DNA of 64,000 bases from Cristatella mucedo (lineage: Eukaryota > Bryozoa > Phylactolaemata > Cristatellidae). Under the pieces are notes generated by a model that saw nothing but the letters and a program-made list of their open reading frames with translations, had not been told where the DNA came from and did no database searches. Position 1 is the first letter of the stretch. The number at the start of each line of letters is the position of its first letter. Positions 22,125-33,483 of this stretch are shown piece by piece. The translations under genes were made by a program, and so were the position numbers. The stretch is taken from assembly GCA_009760855.2 (NCBI GenBank), contig WPIO01000069.1, positions 1 through 64,000 on the forward strand. Reading direction: 5' to 3'.

Positions 22125-23723
22125 TCAGCCTTTGGTCACTGCTGCTGCCCCGAGCAAGCTCTGAAGGGCCCCTGCTGCAGCTCTGCTTGGGGCTAGCCGT
22201 ACGAGGCCGACGAAGCAGGGCTGCTGTAGGCTGCTGCCTGGTGTGGCGCCCACGTACAGCTTACTGCCGTCCTGGCGCCACTGCAAACCCTGCGAGGTAA
22301 ACACCTTGTAGCCGTTCGGGTAGTGCAGCTTGCTCGCGTAGATCTCGGTGAGCAGGTCTGTGTTAGAGAGGGCTCTGCCTGTGCACTCGTACGTCAAACT
22401 GAAGCTGCCCGTGGTTGAGTTGTACGACATCTCGATCGGCACGCCGGCTACAGCCTGCGCGTACGGCCGCGAGAACAGCTCGACAACGTTCCACATCACG
22501 TGACCCTGGTCGTCGTAGAAAATTGAGTCCCAGTAGGTCCACGACTGCAGATTGGTGTAAGCAGCATTGACGACAGGCTCGCAGGGTGACGAGAAGTTCT
22601 TGTCGCCCGAGTTGGGCGTGCAGATGCCGAACTCGGTGAGGAATGATGCGCCCCCTGTAGCTTTTATGTCACCTTGCACAGCTTTGAACACTCGAGGCAT
22701 CAGCACCTGGTCGCAAACTGCACGGGTCTCGGGCGGCGCCGGCGGCCCTCCATTGTACTGATTGAGCAGCCAGCAGTAGTAGTGATAGGCTAGTGCGCTG
22801 CGGTCGCTATAAGCAGGCCCGCCGGGCACGTGGTCGAAGCCAGAGCCTGCAACCTTGCCGTCGGACGACGCGCCCCATGTGACTGGCTCGTAGAACACGA
22901 TAGTCTCGTTGTCCACTCGTCGTATGGCTTCGTTCAGCTGGTCGTACAGTGGCATCAGGTTTCGGCGGCCTGCTTCACCGGGTAGTGCCAGCAGCGGGTC
23001 GGCGTAGATGTTGCCGGCCCATGGCTCGTTAATCAGCTCGTAGCCCAGCACGTAGGGGTTGTCACGGAATGCGGCAGCTACACGCTGCCAGAACCCAGCC
23101 ATGTGGCCGACAGCATCTGCTGAGTTTTCGTATAGCTGCTGGAATGCGTGGCTGCAGGCCTCCGTGAGGTACGACTCGAACCAGTTGCTAATGGCCTTGA
23201 ACGGCCACGGGAAGCTGTGCTCCGACTCTGGAAGCTGCTTGAACAGCCACAGCGGCATGCCGTCGTAGTTGCCGAACGCAGAGGACAGGCCGTCCTGGTG
23301 CATGTCGAGGATGACGTAAATGCCGTTGCTGCTTAGCCTGTTGACCAACTGGATCATCGTGTCCATGTAGGTCTGGTTGTATTGGTAGCTGGCCACTTCC
23401 AGGCCCGACCACATCATGCCCAGCCTGACGACGTTGAATCCCCAGTCACGCAAGTTGGTTACGATGGTGTCGTTCAGCAGGTCTGCCGGATACCATGGGA
23501 ATTCTTTCTGCACCTGGTTGACTCCGTGAAAGAAGAGCACACGTCCGTCTTGATCGATAAACCATTTGCCGTCCACCTTCACTTTTACTGCCGATGCCCC
23601 TGCCATTCGCCCAACCGACGAAGCTGTTAGTGGCCTCCCACAGCAGGACATGATTAGCACCATTAGGGCCACGGGTGCCGAAGACGCAAACGCCGCTACG
23701 ATGCGGCACCAGCGTCTATGCAT
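22125..23723 (-). CDS. secreted GH5 endoglycoceramidase-like glycosidase, intronless
   Basis: A 532-residue protein if translation starts at the ATG whose complement is at 23721-23723. That site has A at -3 and begins a signal peptide (MHRRWCRIVAAF, then a hydrophobic run ending near CCGRPL). The frame stays open upstream to another ATG at 23963, which would add 80 residues with no domain and bury the signal, so it is less likely. The GH5 TIM barrel starts at GVNQVQKEFPWYP. The acid/base glutamate is E233 in YELINEPWAGN and the nucleophile is E364 in FLTEFG; both are intact. These motifs fit endoglycoceramidases, which cleave the glycan from ceramide in glycosphingolipids and are known in actinobacteria, cnidarians and other invertebrates. 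The C-terminal ~90 residues would form the beta-sandwich. The gene lies antisense in a CXXC1 intron and is markedly GC-richer than its surroundings. A minus-strand TATATATA occurs at 24366-24373 but is far from the start. Substrate is inferred from family. Confidence 0.88.
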   Translation of the reverse strand: MHRRWCRIVAAFASSAPVALMVLIMSCCGRPLTASSVGRMAGASAVKVKVDGKWFIDQDGRVLFFHGVNQVQKEFPWYPADLLNDTIVTNLRDWGFNVVRLGMMWSGLEVASYQYNQTYMDTMIQLVNRLSSNGIYVILDMHQDGLSSAFGNYDGMPLWLFKQLPESEHSFPWPFKAISNWFESYLTEACSHAFQQLYENSADAVGHMAGFWQRVAAAFRDNPYVLGYELINEPWAGNIYADPLLALPGEAGRRNLMPLYDQLNEAIRRVDNETIVFYEPVTWGASSDGKVAGSGFDHVPGGPAYSDRSALAYHYYCWLLNQYNGGPPAPPETRAVCDQVLMPRVFKAVQGDIKATGGASFLTEFGICTPNSGDKNFSSPCEPVVNAAYTNLQSWTYWDSIFYDDQGHVMWNVVELFSRPYAQAVAGVPIEMSYNSTTGSFSLTYECTGRALSNTDLLTEIYASKLHYPNGYKVFTSQGLQWRQDGSKLYVGATPGSSLQQPCFVGLVRLAPSRAAAGALQSLLGAAAVTKG

Positions 23724-25129
23724 TTTGGACTGACGAGGGCTGAGTGGGGAAGTGGTGTTGTAAGAAATAGCATCATCCTTTTTCCGTCCGCGTGACGGTT
23801 TCGAAGGGCTCCCATTCGATAGCCACAGTGGGCGTTTCGGAGTTGGCCCGAGGTCGAGGTCAGGCAGTGCCGTAGCTGCACTGGACCACTGCCAAATTCG
23901 GTGCTGTTGGGCTCTGGTGTGTGCAATCGGGAGAGTGTCCGAACCTAGAGCTCCAAATCGCATTATTCAGGCGTCCAGCGAGACATCCGTTCGGAGTTGG
24001 CGTTAGTCGTCACTTTCTTGTTCGTTTGTTGGTGGTTCGCAGCCAGTTAGCCTGCATAGCTTGTGTAGGCCGGCCAGTTGCTGTTTATCGGCTCGCTCTT
24101 TCGACTCCTTCATCCGCGCCGGCTTCAGCTCCGGCACGGGCGCCATCCTTATGGCTCGCTGGAGAGCACTGGTAAAAAATAAATATGCTGGGCTTGTGTC
24201 GGGTTGGCTGTTTTTGCCGTGTTTCCCCTCCCCAGCGAGTCCCGCGAGGCCTATCTCGTGCCCCGACTATTTGGATGCCGTCGTGGGAGGCGCCGTGATG
24301 CCGTTGCTGTTTGATGCCATCGTTTGCTGTGCGTACGTATCTTTCACAGCCGGCGGTATCCTAGGTATATATAGCAAGCGGCTGTACTGCATATTTATAT
24401 ATTTATGAAATAGGGGAGCGAAATCCGATTCGCTGGAGATCGTGCTGTGCATATATGTAATTGATTTGTTGCAAAAGCCGAATACGAATCGCTTAGCCGT
24501 TAGCGATTTTAAAGCAGCCTATGAAAATTGTTAGAGAAGCTTTAGTTACACCAAATTTGAGCTCTGCTCTGTTTTGATGCAGCTTTTGTTATGTTTTTCA
24601 CGGGTTTAGGGGCAGCCCTGCCGGCATCTCTTCTAGACGCCCATAGGACTACAGCTGTGTCCGTAGCTCCGCCCACAACCTAATGAGTTACTCTATATCC
24701 TGTGTCCCTGGCTAGCAAGAGGTCCGCGGTCATAACGCCTGAAAAGACCGATACGTAACCCGTTTAAAGCCCGGAGTTTTTTGCACTGCGAGACTGCAGA
24801 TCAGTAGCAGCTCGCCGGTTGTAGTCTAAACCGTCTTGTTCTCAAAGCCTTGTGCTCACTTTCAATCGCCCATACAGCTTGACTGCTTTCATGCCAGGCC
24901 TTGCTATTTGGAAGCCAGGATGGGACGATCTCATCGGGCTGCTCTTATTGGGGAGCAGAATTCGATAGCAGGGAGAGCCCTCTTGATAAGAGGGAAAGTA
25001 GCAAATCGGCAGATAATACTCCCTTGCCCTTGGAGTTTGTGCATGTGCCAAATTGGAGATAAGAAATGTGGTCAACGAGCAATGGCTCTAGCTTCTGGTC
25101 AGCTGACTATTACTGTTATCTGATGCTTG
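23724..25129. other. upstream region of the endoglycoceramidase gene
   Basis: 23.72-24.35 kb is GC-rich and lies 5' of the minus-strand gene, so it probably holds its 5' UTR and promoter. Minus-strand TATATATA is at 24366-24373. 24.4-25.1 kb has no recognisable feature. Confidence 0.4.
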
Positions 25130-25270
25130 TGATATTCTTGCTGTTTATTGAGCATGCTACCACTAACCATTTGATCGTGTTTCCTTGGCAGCAAATTTAA
25201 AGCGCCTAGAAAGAGATGAGTTCTCTGAAGGGCACTTTATCAACTGTGTTATTATTATTTTATTATGCTA
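25130..25270 (+). mobile_element. LINE A 3' tail fragment
   Basis: 3' UTR only: TGAGCATGCTACCACTAACC..., AAAGCGCCTAGAAAGAGA and an ATT tail. Confidence 0.75.
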
Positions 25271-25424
25271 CCTGCAAGCATGCGAATCCTCTTCTTCACG
25301 ATGCTATCTACTGTTAAACGTTAGGTCTATACTTGAACACCGGACTTGAAAACATTTAAAAGGAAGCTAAGAACTCACCAGGTTTTTATAGTATTTGCTG
25401 GGTCCTCGTGAATTACTTTTTTCT

Positions 25425-25562
25425 TTGCTATTGCCTGCTAACACTGTTCATGTTATCGCTAACCAATCGACATTCTTCCTTTCCAGTATCTGTAAAATGC
25501 CTAGAAAGAGATTTGGTTATCTTAGAGCACTTACAAAATGTCTTATTATTTTAATTGCTGAG
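25425..25562 (+). mobile_element. LINE A 3' tail fragment, second in tandem
   Basis: A second, more diverged LINE A 3' end (AATGCCTAGAAAGAGATTTG, ATTATTTT tail) lies 155 bp after the previous one. Confidence 0.7.
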
Positions 25563-25904
25563 TGCTTCTTGATAGCTGCTTTAGACTATAGAGTGCACTC
25601 GCCAAAATCTTATCGTACCAGCTGAATGTCTGTATGGCGTGCTGATGGACGGGTGCACTATGCATATGTGTATCAGCATATGTATATATGTAGTTAGGGA
25701 ATCTTGCACAAGCCTGTTTCCTGTGTGGTATAGGTCGTTAGTGTAGCACCATATGGTAACTGAATCTCTATCTAGGCGCCTTCCAATTCGTGCCACGATG
25801 ACTAATAAGTCAGTTGACAAAGCACGGTACGGTGCATAGAGCAGCATGCACGAGTAAACAAGAATTATGCTTTGGCCAGCATCTAGAACACTCACAAATT
25901 ACCC

Positions 25905-26004
25905 CTGGTTCTCAGCCGAACAGGAAGGTGCTTGCACTTCACGACCCAGGTCGTGGGTTCGAGTCTTTCAGCTGGCAGTCCATTGTAGCCCACTGCAAGC
26001 AGAG
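25905..26004 (+). mobile_element. SINE1 head fragment
   Basis: CACGACCCAGGTCGTGGGTT, then CGAGTC and CACTGCAAGCAG; joined directly to LINE B. Confidence 0.6.
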
Positions 26005-26331
26005 TTCCTCCGCTTGAAGACTGTTTGCGGCAGAAGCTTTTGCTATCCTGGTCATAGGCTGTGGAACTCACTTCCTCGATTTTAACGAAACAGCAACTAC
26101 TCCCCTGCTGCCAACTGTGGCACATCCTTTCCAGCCGTCCTGAGATGATACTTTCATCATACACTCACTGCCTCAACTGTTCACCTGGCTCAGCTATGCT
26201 TCCTACTTTATCTTTGTTGTGTGAGATTAAGTCTGCTGGCTACCGAATGCTGCTTAGGCACTGTTCGCGCTATGAAAAACTCTCCTTCCTAACATCCACA
26301 TAGTCTGTTTGGCTGTATGTAGTTACAGACG

Positions 26332-26340
<9 letters not shown>
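26005..26340 (+). mobile_element. LINE B 3' end ending in (TA)n
   Basis: C-terminal coding and 3' end (GCTGGCTACCGAATGC, AGTTACAGACGGAGATATA). The tail is replaced by a long TA repeat. Confidence 0.78.
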
Positions 26341-26407
<67 letters not shown>

Positions 26408-26412
26408 TATAT
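26336..26412. repeat. (TA)n microsatellite at a LINE B 3' end
   Basis: TA repeat with one TG interruption, starting exactly where the LINE B tail would be. Confidence 0.95.
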
Positions 26413-26611
26413 GTATGCATAGCCACCAAGCTCTTGTGCTGCTATGATGTGTTTGATCAGCTACCTTTGACTAACGTCAGTCTTTCCTTCTTATAGGCAC
26501 TCAGGGTCATTTGCTATTGAAGCTCTGGCTAGTAACTTGCACAGAATCATTCACATGTAAACATGCAATGCACAATATCATGTGTTAACGATATTTTCCG
26601 AGTGCAGTAAT

Positions 26612-26626
26612 ATATATGTATATATT

Positions 26627-26674
<48 letters not shown>

Positions 26675-26705
26675 AATATATATGTGTATGTATATATATA
26701 TATAC
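26612..26705. repeat. (TA)n-rich microsatellite
   Basis: TATATA with TG and AA interruptions. Confidence 0.93.
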
Positions 26706-27080
26706 AGAGGTGGTATTATTATATATTTTTTCATCTACCGACCACGAAAGACTCGTGTTTCACTTGCAAGCATGCCAGATTTTATATACTTGCTCATTAC
26801 CTTTGATCTTCAAATTGATTTGCATCACTGCTTCAGCATGATCCAGTCAAGAAATTGCACCAGCTTCTTGTCAGTATTTCAGGGCGGGTCAGATTAAGTC
26901 TTCTTGTGAATTGCCATCGTATTTCGAAGTTCTCATTGTCCCAGGAACAGAAATGTTCGACCAGTACACTTCGAGGCACAACAGCCCCCCTGCCGGCCTT
27001 GTTTTTTGCAGTACCGCTTGCATGCTTCTTCCTTCTGGAGAGCTGCATGAACAGTTTTCTCGTTTGCTCCTCATTTGCAG

Positions 27081-27154
27081 AAAGATGCTGATCGCAAACA
27101 CAAGCAAAGCCCGGGAGAGGTCGGCAGCAGTTACAGCAAGAAGAAACAGGCCAT
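27081..27154 (+). CDS. CXXC1: candidate CXXC1 exon: Lys-rich basic region (3' end uncertain)
   Basis: After a good acceptor (TGCTCCTCATTTGCAG) the phase-0 frame reads KDADRKHKQSPGEV and continues lysine-rich (SYSKKKQAM). CFP1 proteins have a highly basic Lys/Arg/His segment just before the Cys-rich segment encoded by the next exon, so position and composition fit. The donor is unresolved: GTTAAG at 27155 gives phase 2, which does not match the phase-0 exon at 31077. GTCGGC at 27120 would give phase 0 but is weak. A further exon between them is possible. Confidence 0.45.
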
Positions 27155-27247
27155 GTTAAGTTCAGCCAGCTGCGTGGAGTGAGGTTTTGCCTTCTCTGTG
27201 CCGGGCAGGACACAAACACATGCAGATACACACACTGGTATACACAT

Positions 27248-27337
<90 letters not shown>

Positions 27338-27362
27338 ACGCACGCACACACAGGTGCACACA
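27248..27362. repeat. (CA)n microsatellite
   Basis: About 40 CA units, then degenerate ACGCAC. It follows the candidate basic CXXC1 exon by about 95 bp. Confidence 0.97.
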
Positions 27363-27789
27363 CACTAACATACCTGAGAGGGTGTGTCATTCGTCAGCAG
27401 CTTGTGTAAAAATGCACCTGGCCCAGTTGCTCTGTGGCTTGGCAGTTTTCAGCCTAGCTTCTTATGTGTTTATGGTTATCTGTTAGTCAAACCACATTGT
27501 AGGGGCTGGGTTGGCTGCTGGACTACTAGTCCATGTTTATTGGTTTCTGGCTGCGTTTGAAACAGCAGCAAACCTGTCTAATGGATGGTGGCAAAGACGT
27601 GGTACCCACCTGTGTGGCAATTTCAATGCGGTGGGCCTAGCCTAATGTGTGAAGGTGGCGGTAGTACTGTGAGCGCCTGCACTGTAAATGTTGAACATGA
27701 CTGTGGTCGTGCCCAGTCATGCTTGAATCGATTGTCTACATGGCCTCGAGATTGCTACAGCTCTGTCTTGTGACAATGAACTCCTGTAT

Positions 27790-28150
27790 ATACTCCACCA
27801 GCTGAGGACCGTAAGTATTTAGACAGGCCAGCAATACGATACAGTCAAACAGCTGGCTTATAATCCCCCTGAGATATAAAGCTACCACCCACAGTCATCG
27901 AGCACACACTGCCAATGCTTTGCATCACTTTGGTACGTACAGCAAGTTCTGCTCCCATGTGCCATGAATGCAGTGCAGTGCCCCAATATCTGCATAGGAA
28001 AAATAGCCCCAAACCATTTTCGCCTACCTCTGCCACTGTTCTGGAAGCAGTCAGTCGACTTTGTGTTCACCTTTTTTCGGCTTTCTCGAAAACTACGCTT
28101 TTTTTAACGCTGAGTTTAGATTTGCCTTCGTCTTTCCAATGAACTGATCC
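27790..28150 (-). mobile_element. Tc1/mariner transposase remnant
   Basis: On the minus strand a frame reads KMVWGYFSYADIGALHCIHG (about 28.01-27.95 kb), matching the Tc1 MVWGCFS...IGPLH block. A TIR-like AAGTATTTAGACAGG lies at 27812-27826. The other end was not found. Confidence 0.65.
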
Positions 28151-28364
28151 TCAATCTTCAGGAATCCGAACGACATTAGCCTTTGCAGCCCTTCAGTTTT
28201 ATGCCACTTACTCGGACTTTACTCGCCGCTATCTTGGCCGCTCATAAGAAAATTTAATGCTATGCAAGTCTATAATGCCTGATTATACTGCTCTCATACC
28301 AAGCACGAGCGATGTTCCTGTTGCACTAGCACTGCTTGCAAAATACTAGCAAAAGGGAAAAATA

Positions 28365-29015
28365 CTACATGATTTAACAGCCTCATTTGTATAGGGGCAG
28401 AAGAGCCTAAGCAGCTATCACTTCATTCTTTGGCTCCAGCCTACGTATCAGATCTATTCCCTCCCCCCACCAGGCCAAGCATCGTAACACCCGCTTTTCG
28501 GAATCTAACAGTCTACGAATACCTCGTACAAACCTCAAATTCTTTGGAGACCATGTATTTAGTTCGTATGCTCCCAAACCCTGGAACTCACTCCCGACTT
28601 GTGTCACAACATCGCCTGACTTGACCACATTTAAAAAGAACTTAAAAACACACCTATTTATGACAGCATTTAGTGGGTCCCTGTGTTTTGTCCTTCATGT
28701 GCTTATGCCTGCTGACACTGTGCATGCTGCCATGAACCACACTTGCATGCTGACCCTGTGCATGTCACTCCTAGCCACGTTATTCATGTTTATCAAGCAT
28801 GATATTACTCACCATTCAATCATGCTTCCGTTGCAGCAAATGTAAAGCGCCTAGAAAGAGATTGAATTCTCTTAGGGCACTTCATAAAGTGTATTATTAT
28901 TATTATTATCACCATCGCGTGCAAGTGGCAATAAAGAATCGCCAACTGCATGATTTGAACCCCCGACAAGGTGCAGAGCTAGCACCTTACCTCCTAGGTC
29001 ATGCTGGGCCCTTCG
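28365..29015 (-). mobile_element. SINE1 copy interrupted by LINE A
   Basis: 28365-28421 (body end) and 28907-29015 (rest of body and tRNA head) form one SINE1 around the LINE A at 28422-28906. Confidence 0.8.
28422..28906 (+). mobile_element. LINE A, 5'-truncated, inserted into a SINE1
   Basis: The C-terminal coding (LAPAYVSDL-like and PAFRNLTVYEYLVQTSN in shifted frame) and the complete 3' tail with ATT repeats lie between the two halves of one SINE1. TATCAC (28416-28421 and 28907-28912) flanks it as a probable target duplication. Confidence 0.87.
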
Positions 29016-29249
29016 AAAAGTCGCCTTGCACCTTAACTGTAGGTATGCTCCAGCCGAGTGTGTTCACTCCTGAATGACAAGAAAAGGGAAAATAAACAGG
29101 CTGAATGGTTGTAAGCATTTTTCACAATCTCTCCTGCAGGAAAAACTCAATTGTCAATATTTTTGTCAACGTTTGATTCAGAAACAGGCACTAATATTTG
29201 AAAAATTGCTACTATAAGCCCTGAAAGTGCTCGATTTCTGTACACCAAG

Positions 29250-30394
<1,145 letters not shown>

Positions 30395-30553
30395 CCTTTT
30401 TCTCGTCTGTCTTTCGTTTTCTGTCTCTCTGTCTGCCTATTGTCAGTGTCTGCTTGTCCACATTCCTACTTCTTTGTGTCTGTCTTTCTGTCTCTCCTTG
30501 TATTGTCCTCAAATTGTATCTCCTAGCTTCCCTCTTTCTCTCATTTCTCTCCC

Positions 30554-30584
<31 letters not shown>

Positions 30585-30780
30585 ACTTAGCTCCTCTCAC
30601 TATCTCACTCTTTTAGCTCCTTCTCTCACTTGTTTTTGTGTGCTCACTCCTGTATTAGCTTCCACTATCCCGGCCTCTCACTTTCTGTGTTCCTTCTCTT
30701 GGTCTCTCTCCTCTCTATGGCCTCTCACTCAACTGTCTCTGTCCCTCGAACTCTGGTCTGTTGTTCTCTCTTTTTACCAG
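30395..30780. repeat. CT-rich low-complexity tract
   Basis: Pyrimidine-rich (CTCTCT core 30549-30580) with TCTGTCT-type words; gives spurious Ser/Leu/Cys open frames on the + strand. Confidence 0.85.
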
Positions 30781-30856
30781 TAAAATCCTACAGAGAGATT
30801 GAGTTCTCTGAGGGCGCTTTATCAAGGGAATTATTATTATTATTATTATTATTACT
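30779..30856 (+). mobile_element. LINE A tail only
   Basis: About 78 bp: CAGAGAGATTGAGTTCTCTG, AGGGCGCTTTATCAAG, then ATT repeats. An extremely 5'-truncated insertion. Confidence 0.7.
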
Positions 30857-31076
30857 TTTTGCTGTCAGCGTGCTTTTCCTTTGCCTGCCTGTGCACATGC
30901 CACACATTTTCTTCTCCCGTTCTCTGTCTAGCTCTCTTTTTCGCTTGCTCGTGCAGCTGCTAGCTCACTGATTTTTTAATGCAGGCTCGTCTACATTGTC
31001 ATTGTAGCTCAGATTCTCCCATGATCCTCTGTAGTAAGCACCATGCATTAGATCTCTCGATCTTTTTTCTTTGCAG

Positions 31077-31273
31077 ACCGACGGCTCACAGCATCATGCC
31101 ACACCGTCCGGAAGACGAGATGCCGAGAACGTCGGGAGCAGATATGGGAAAGGCACCAAGTTTCTATCTCCATTGACTGCCATTCGACATTGCTTTGGAC
31201 CACAGTGCGCCAGCTTCCCGAGACCCGGCTCCAAGTACTGCAGTGAGGAGTGTGGACTGAGGCTTGCTGAGAG
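31077..31273 (+). CDS. CXXC1: CXXC1/CFP1 exon: Cys-rich segment before the coiled coil
   Basis: The exon ends with IRHCFGPQCASFPRPGSKYC and SEECGLRLAER, matching the conserved CFP1 block with CxxxxC and YCSxxCG spacing that precedes the coiled coil; it probably binds zinc. The N-terminal ~35 residues (TDGSQHHATPSGRRDAENVG and on) are linker. The acceptor is TTTTTTCTTTGCAG and the donor GAGAG|GTGAGC (near consensus). It starts in phase 0 and ends in phase 2, matching the next exon at 34931, which supplies the last base of an Arg codon. Confidence 0.92.
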
Positions 31274-31430
31274 GTGAGCATAGGCAGTAGCAGCAGATGA
31301 TGATGAGGGTGACTACTGCTCCGGTACTAATGCCACACTGTCGGTTCTTGATGTAGTCTGTTGGCTTTCAGCACACAAGGTCGTTATGGAATGTATGGTC
31401 AAAGCTTCTGGCCGATCCTTTAAGTCGTGG

Positions 31431-31905
31431 ATGTAATGTAATGTATCTCTGTCAGTAACTCCACAAAGTCAAAAAGACCATGTGGGTGTTACGCAGGAGA
31501 GTTTTGTGTAGCGCACTCACAGCCTGAGCGGCTTTCGGTACGCATTCGGTAGCCAACAAACTTCATCTCACGCAACAAAGAGAACGTGGGAAGCATAGCA
31601 GAGTTAGGAGAGCAGTTGAGATAGTGAGTAGCATAGAAGTAGCAGTTCAGGACCGCTGAAAAAGATGTGCCATAGTCGGCAGTTGGAGAGTAGATGTCGT
31701 TGCGTAAGAATTGTGGAAGCGGGTTCCACAGTCTAGGACCTGCAGAGCTAAAGCTTCTGTCGCCAACTGTCTTTAAGCGGAGGAATGGGACAGCTAATTT
31801 ATTGTCCACACAGGACCTGAGGGCGCGAACAGGCTGAAACTGATGCAGCAGTTCAGCTAGGAACGAAGGAGCCAAGCCGAGGCGGGCCTTGTGGATCCCA
31901 GTGAC
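31431..31905 (-). mobile_element. LINE B 3' part
   Basis: A 128-codon open frame (31875-31489) starts MAPSFLAELLHQFQPVRALR and includes NPLPQFLRNDIYSPTADYGT. The TAATGTAATG tail is at 31431. Confidence 0.88.
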
Positions 31906-32189
31906 CTCGTGACCTCCTCAGTAAGCTTCATAATAGTACATATATATAGTGCTCTAGGCTTTCTGTCTATTGTTTGACTAATTTTCAATTGAACTTAAAA
32001 TAATTCTGTTGTGGCCTAGAATAAATATTTGCTCATTGTAGAAGTAGCCAGCATATTCCTATAGGCCAAAAAACAAAAAGCTGTGTGTCGACTGATAGTA
32101 ATGAGATCTTTGCAGGACAGAAGAGAGTTGTTATTAGTTTTCAGAGACTCGTACTATGTGAAATATACACTCAGGGCTATTAGTATATA

Positions 32190-32780
32190 TGGGGGATGTC
32201 CTGACATCTATTGGCAGTAATATCCAAGCTTTGGAAGTACATGAATTAAAGGTACTGTCTCCGATGGATTTAAGGCTCCTTGTAGGCATAGCTAAATGAC
32301 TTGAGTCACAAGGCAGGTGGTGAAATGATTAACCATATTTGGAATTCGAATAGGCAGGCTGTAGTAAAAGAATGAACATACCTGATGGTGAGAGACAGAA
32401 GCTTGAATTTGATGTGCTGCTTGATGTTGAAATAGTAGATTGACAAGAAGCAGATGTTGCAGCAACTGTGCCACTCACGACAGACAAGGCTAGCTGCTGA
32501 GGTTTGCATAAACTGTGAGTGCCTTATTTCATATCCAAAGACATCAGGGATTAGTGAATAAAAATTGTCGCGATGGGGCATCAGAAATGCATAGATCTAG
32601 TTTGTTTTTATCCCTGTCTGAACAATTCCTAATTTTTTTGGAATTTTGCATAGCTGGCATTGGCTGACTTGACTGTGAAGCCGATATAGTCGACTGGTGA
32701 ACTGTCACTTTGGAGCAGAGCACCCTGATTGCATGCAGCTGCTACAGGAGATATGCTAGTTGAGCCCATTTGTCTGATAA
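32190..32780 (-). mobile_element. LINE A fragment, old
   Basis: It matches the C-terminal coding region in reverse (minus frame SAASLVCREWHSCCNI and IKQHIKFKLLSLTIR at 32.38-32.55 kb) with many changes. Confidence 0.7.
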
Positions 32781-32794
32781 TAATAATAATATAA

Positions 32795-32900
32795 TATGTC
32801 GTGTATGTAGCACCCTAAGACAACTTAATCTTATCCAGGTGCTTTACATATACTGATGGGCTCCAGCCCACGACCTTGGTCGTTGAAGGCGAGCATGTCG
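32795..32900 (-). mobile_element. SINE2 copy, partial
   Basis: GCACCCTAAGACAACTTAAT, GGGCTCCAGCCCACGACC. Confidence 0.65.
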
Positions 32901-32969
32901 GATTTATACAGGTCCATAAGTTATTGTTAGTTTTTTATTCAATGTAAGAGAGTGTGCTGCCACCCAAAT

Positions 32970-33085
32970 GTCACTTTCAGCTCCACAAAGACCATGCAGG
33001 TGTTATGCAGGATAGTTTTGTTTAGCAGCCTATGCAGCTTTTGGTACGCATTCGGTAGCCAACAGATTTCATCTCATCCAACACG
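32970..33085 (-). mobile_element. LINE B 3' fragment
   Basis: Short match: CTCCACAAAGACCATGCAGG, TACGCATTCGGTAGCCAACA. Confidence 0.65.
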
Positions 33086-33099
33086 TGCACAAAGGTAGT

Positions 33100-33483
33100 T
33101 AGTTGTGTACGTTTGATGTTTTAGAAGGTGTGAGGTATAATGGGACATGTACAAGTAGGTAGCGTTGTGCCATCTGCATGAAAATGGGCGCCTAGATTTT
33201 CTTTGGCGGTTACAACCGCTTGAGGGAAACTAAATATTGGGGAAAAGTGAAGCAAGCACAGAGCCCTGTGTTGCCCCTTACTTTTGAGGCTCGTTGGATT
33301 ACTTTTTTATATTTAAGCTCTGAAGTCATCTCTCTGGGATGACCATTAAATAGCCGTCATAACCGTTAAATGTGCAAAGCTAGTGATGTCCCATCTGAGA
33401 TAAGAGGCACTCGAGAACTTGGTATTCAATGCTATCACAAGGTGCAGAATGATTGAGCTATATAAGCAGAGTTTAATAATTCC
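33100..33483 (-). mobile_element. LINE A-like RT fragment, very old
   Basis: Short matches to the reverse-strand RT region (CACAGAGCCCTGTG..., GATTGAGCTATATAAGCAGAG). It is interrupted or ended by the LINE B copy starting at 33484. Confidence 0.45.

Noticed and set aside
22567-23630. several + strand ORFs opposite the glycosidase
   Set aside because: Shadow frames of the GC-rich minus-strand coding sequence.
23921-24408. + strand ORFs upstream of the glycosidase
   Set aside because: Overlapping frames in a GC-rich stretch without domains; more likely the 5' region of the minus-strand gene.
26833-27390. 185-codon minus ORF rich in Cys/Val
   Set aside because: Translation of the CA repeat plus flanking intron.
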